Source: Clostridia bacterium (GTDB lineage: Bacteria > Bacillota_A > Clostridia > Oscillospirales > CAG-382). Taken from it: a DNA stretch of 9,631 nucleotides. The DNA lies in the NCBI GenBank assembly GCA_017517985.1, contig JAFWWX010000325.1:1-9631 (forward strand). Direction: 5' to 3'. The notes beneath the pieces were generated by a model. The model saw nothing but the letters and a program-made list of their open reading frames with translations, made no database searches and was not told where the DNA came from. The translations under genes and the position numbers were made by a program. The first letter of the stretch is position 1. Every line of letters begins with the position of its first letter. Below, piece by piece: positions 7,076-9,631 of the stretch.

Positions 7076-9334
7076 TTAAATATCAAAGCTTATCTGAAGC
7101 TCTGAAAGGTCAAATTCCTCGTAAAGTGTACCTGTTGAGGGGAGTTTGGATTTTCTGTATCTCGAGAAATGTTTCATCTGCTCACTTCCGTCATCAGAAA
7201 ATTCAACGACATCGGATACAGTCTGTCCCTTTTTCTGTGTAAAGACAATGGCACCGGAAGCTGTTCTTGTAGCCTTTTCGGTAAGCTGGTCGCTGTTGAT
7301 TATAACTGCCTTTCCGGAGGAGGATTTAAGAAGAAATTCCTTCATTGGTGATCTTCCTTCCTTTTCAGGAACAAAGAATATGGCACTTGCAGGGCTGTCA
7401 GAGCTGAAGGCCTTTGTCAGCTTCTTTCTGTTGGTCTTTGTGGCGTACTCGGAAACCTTTATTTTTACCGCCTTGCCGTTTTCAAAGAATATAGCGATAT
7501 ATCCTGCATAATCCTTTGTCGGCATTGTCATAAGAACATTTTCACCGGCTTCAAAATTAAGGGATGCCGGCAGATAGTCACCCAGCATTGAGGGCTTGGA
7601 CAGGTCGAAGTCATCAAGCTTTGCCTTGTAAACCTGACATTTGTCTGTGAATACAAGTATATCATAGTCATTGGCAACATCAAATTTGCCGACTATAATG
7701 TCGTTGTCCTTAAGCTTCTGGGCATCGGTCTTCGGAAGATTACCTTTAGGAAGAAGCTTCTTTATATATCCGTCTCTTGTTGTAAGCATTGTAACGGGAT
7801 ATACTTCTATTTCCGGCTCCTCAAATCTTGGAGCTTCTGTTTCTTCAATTATCTGAGTCTGTCTTGGTTTTGCGTACTTTTTCTTGACTTCAGAGAGCTG
7901 TTTGCAGATTACATTCTTTACCTTTCTGTCGTTCTTTAGGGTATCTTGGATTTCTTCAATTTCACCCTTCAGCTTATCTCTGTCATCAAGACGCTTGAGA
8001 ATGTACTCTTTATTGATGTTACGAAGTTTGATTTCCGCAATGTATTCCGCCTGAACCTCATCAATGCCAAAGCCTGAACAGAGGTTAGGTATAACATCCT
8101 TTTCGTGTTCTGTTTCACGGATGATTTCTATAGCTTTGTCTATATCAAGAAGAATTTTGGCAAGACCCTCAAGAAGATGCAGACGGTCAATAGCCTTCTG
8201 GAGATTATAGTAAAGTTCGCGTTTGACACATTCTGTTCTCCAGGCAATCCATTCTTCGAGAATATCGTAAACGCCGAGAGTTTTTGGGCTTCCGCCTATG
8301 ATTATTGTGAAGTTACAGGTAAAGCTGTCCTCAAGAGTTGTAAATTTGAAAAGCTTCTGCATAAGCTGTTCAGGGTCTGCGCCTCTTTTGAGGTCTATTG
8401 TAAGTCTGTTACCCTCAAGACCTGTTTCTTCTCTAATGTCGGTAATTTCCTTGATTTTGCCTTTTTTTGCAAGTTCAACAACAGTATCAATTATATCTTC
8501 AACTTTTGTCGTATAAGGAATCTGTGTAACTTCAATGCAGTTTGTCTTTTTGTCATAGCTGTATCTTGCGCGGAGCTTGAATGAGCCACGACCTGTTTTG
8601 TATATTTCCTGAAGCTTTTCACGGTTATAAAGTAAGAATCCGCCGGAGGAAAAGTCGGGAGCTATAAGAATATCGGTAATATCCGCTTGGGGGTCTTTTA
8701 TAAGTGCTGTTGTAGCATCGCATATTTCTGCAAGGTTAAAGGAGCAGATGTCGCTGGCAAGACCTACCGCAATACCCTTATTCGGTGAAACAAGAATGTT
8801 TGGGAAGCTTGTGGGAAGAAGTGTCGGCTCCTGCATTGTGCCGTCATAGTTGTCAACAAAATCAACGGCATCTCTGTCAAGACCGCCAAAGATTGTTTCA
8901 CAGAACTTGTCAAGTCTTGCCTCTGTGTAACGGGATGCGGCGCAGGGCGACTTTGAAAAGTGGTTACCGAGCGCACCCTTTGATTCAATAAAAGGATGAA
9001 GAAGTGACGCATGACCGGTAGTAAGTCTTACAAGAGTATCGTATATTGCCGCATCACCGTGGGGATTCAGCTTCATAGTGCTTCCCACGATGGTGTTTGA
9101 CTTTGTAAGTCTACCGCCAAGAAGTCCGTCCTTGTACATCATATAAAGAAGCTTTCTGTGAGCAGGCTTAAAACCGTCAATCTCCGGAATTGCTCTGGAG
9201 ATGATAACACTCATCGCATAAGGCATATAGTTGGTTTCAAGCGTTGCGGTAATGGGCTGTTCTGTTACAACTGCGTGAGTAACCTGAGTTTCGTCGTATC
9301 TATTCTTTCCTTTTGAGGTCTTTCTTTCAGCCAT
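7076..9334 (-). CDS. parC: Type IIA DNA topoisomerase subunit A, ParC-like (divergent)
   Basis: This is the DNA-cleaving A subunit of a type IIA topoisomerase (topoisomerase IV or gyrase), which passes one duplex through another with a ParE/GyrB-type ATPase. The catalytic Tyr136 lies in SRYTEARL with R135 before it. The winged-helix region has SVIISRAIPEIDGFKPAHRK (42-61), and the DNA-bending Ile is conserved (I196 in GIAVGLASDI). A coiled-coil arm follows (about 360-490), then a C-terminal beta-pinwheel domain (about 512-715) with repeats such as TTRDGYIKKL and FFENGKAVKI. No GyrA box (QRRGGKG-like) is visible, favouring a topoisomerase IV-like enzyme. The quinolone region reads NPHGDAAIYD (90-99), with Ala95 where E. 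coli GyrA has Ser83. The usual GQGNFGS and AAMRY stretches are replaced by SKGALGNHF and CAASRY. The ATG at 9334 has AGGAAAG upstream, 16 bp after ruvB. No parE is in view, so gyrase versus topoisomerase IV stays open. Confidence 0.9.
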   Translation of the reverse strand: MAERKTSKGKNRYDETQVTHAVVTEQPITATLETNYMPYAMSVIISRAIPEIDGFKPAHRKLLYMMYKDGLLGGRLTKSNTIVGSTMKLNPHGDAAIYDTLVRLTTGHASLLHPFIESKGALGNHFSKSPCAASRYTEARLDKFCETIFGGLDRDAVDFVDNYDGTMQEPTLLPTSFPNILVSPNKGIAVGLASDICSFNLAEICDATTALIKDPQADITDILIAPDFSSGGFLLYNREKLQEIYKTGRGSFKLRARYSYDKKTNCIEVTQIPYTTKVEDIIDTVVELAKKGKIKEITDIREETGLEGNRLTIDLKRGADPEQLMQKLFKFTTLEDSFTCNFTIIIGGSPKTLGVYDILEEWIAWRTECVKRELYYNLQKAIDRLHLLEGLAKILLDIDKAIEIIRETEHEKDVIPNLCSGFGIDEVQAEYIAEIKLRNINKEYILKRLDDRDKLKGEIEEIQDTLKNDRKVKNVICKQLSEVKKKYAKPRQTQIIEETEAPRFEEPEIEVYPVTMLTTRDGYIKKLLPKGNLPKTDAQKLKDNDIIVGKFDVANDYDILVFTDKCQVYKAKLDDFDLSKPSMLGDYLPASLNFEAGENVLMTMPTKDYAGYIAIFFENGKAVKIKVSEYATKTNRKKLTKAFSSDSPASAIFFVPEKEGRSPMKEFLLKSSSGKAVIINSDQLTEKATRTASGAIVFTQKKGQTVSDVVEFSDDGSEQMKHFSRYRKSKLPSTGTLYEEFDLSELQISFDI

Positions 9335-9350
9335 TATTCTTTCCTGTTCT

Positions 9351-9631
9351 TTAATTATTTTCCTGACCGTCTATATCGAAAATGGATGTTTGAACGGCAG
9401 GAATACCTTTTTTATCTTTTTCAAAATATTCAAGTCCGAGATGCTCGTAGGCTCTTTTGGTTGCGCATCTTCCTCTTGGAGTTCTGTTAAGGAAACCAAG
9501 CTGCAAGAGGTAAGGCTCGTAAACATCTTCAAGGGTTATTGCTTCCTCGCCTATGGTAGCTGCGAGAGTATCAAGTCCGACAGGGCCACCGCCGAAATAC
9601 TCGATTATCGCCGACATCATACGTCGGTCAA
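9351..9631 (-). CDS. ruvB: RuvB, Holliday-junction branch migration ATPase (C-terminal part, cut by window edge)
   Basis: RuvB is the hexameric AAA+ motor that drives branch migration of Holliday junctions with RuvA. Only about the last 92 codons are present; the frame is open at the right edge, where the partial protein begins DRRMMSAII. The visible part is the C-terminal winged-helix domain: [20 protein letters not shown], then [20 protein letters not shown] and [10 protein letters not shown], closely matching the RuvB consensus, with the basic RTPRGR turn expected to contact DNA. After the domain comes a short tail ending in DGQENN and a TAA stop at 9351-9353. The AAA ATPase core is outside the window. 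parC follows after only 16 bp, so the two are probably cotranscribed. The Met at 9620 is internal and not the gene's start. Confidence 0.96.
   Translation of the reverse strand, partial: DRRMMSAIIEYFGGGPVGLDTLAATIGEEAITLEDVYEPYLLQLGFLNRTPRGRCATKRAYEHLGLEYFEKDKKGIPAVQTSIFDIDGQENN

Noticed and set aside
7039..7086. Upstream TTG start for the DUF2232 protein
   Set aside because: It adds 16 polar residues, overlaps parC by 11 bp and has no Shine-Dalgarno, whereas the ATG at 7038 has GGAG at 8-nt spacing.
8105..8584. 159-codon open frame on the plus strand opposite parC
   Set aside because: It is entirely antisense to the topoisomerase coding region; its Phe/Cys/Asn-rich translation is typical of a shadow frame.
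1..9631. A new defence, mobile or biosynthetic system hidden in the window
   Set aside because: Nearly all the DNA is accounted for by eight recognisable core genes on one strand, and no transposase, integrase, toxin-antitoxin or accessory cassette was seen.

Overview
This window is a densely packed run of conserved housekeeping genes, all transcribed leftward (minus strand). The base composition is moderately AT-rich, most genes have Gram-positive-type Shine-Dalgarno sequences, and the block DUF2232/yybS - gdpP - rplI - dnaB is a Firmicutes hallmark. Together with an unusual ParC/GyrA-type topoisomerase and an ATTATGC heptamer repeat, this suggests a Clostridia member, possibly of the Ruminococcaceae/Oscillospiraceae. 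The placement is inference from gene content, not a taxonomic assignment.

In the direction of transcription (right to left) the layout is: the 3' end of ruvB (Holliday-junction branch-migration ATPase, cut by the right edge); parC (type IIA topoisomerase A subunit, divergent); a polytopic membrane protein of the DUF2232/YybS type; gdpP (membrane-bound cyclic-di-AMP phosphodiesterase with PAS, degenerate GGDEF and DHH-DHHA1 domains); rplI (ribosomal protein bL9); dnaB (replicative helicase); tilS (tRNA-Ile lysidine synthetase); and the 5' part of ftsH (membrane AAA protease, cut by the left edge before its ATPase domain). Every gap between genes is 114 bp or less and tilS overlaps ftsH by 20 bp, so long polycistronic transcripts are likely. 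There is no gene-free stretch over 300 bases.

The largest gap (dnaB to tilS, 1875-1988) carries most of the non-coding structure: five ATTATGC-type heptamers right after the dnaB stop, a short dyad, and a perfect 10-bp tandem duplication next to the tilS start, which has no visible Shine-Dalgarno. The rplI-dnaB gap carries a weak hairpin followed by six U residues, which may be an attenuator, and an overlapping second inverted repeat.

Functionally the genes cover DNA repair and topology (ruvB, parC), replication (dnaB), translation (rplI, tilS), second-messenger turnover (gdpP) and membrane proteostasis (ftsH). In Bacillus subtilis the corresponding genes lie in separate chromosomal clusters, so here they appear joined. 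I saw no mobile element, CRISPR array, tRNA, rRNA, phage gene or defence system, and no clearly novel system. The points most worth following are the altered quinolone-determining region and catalytic surroundings of the topoisomerase, the tilS-ftsH overlap without hpt between them, and the repeat-rich tilS leader.
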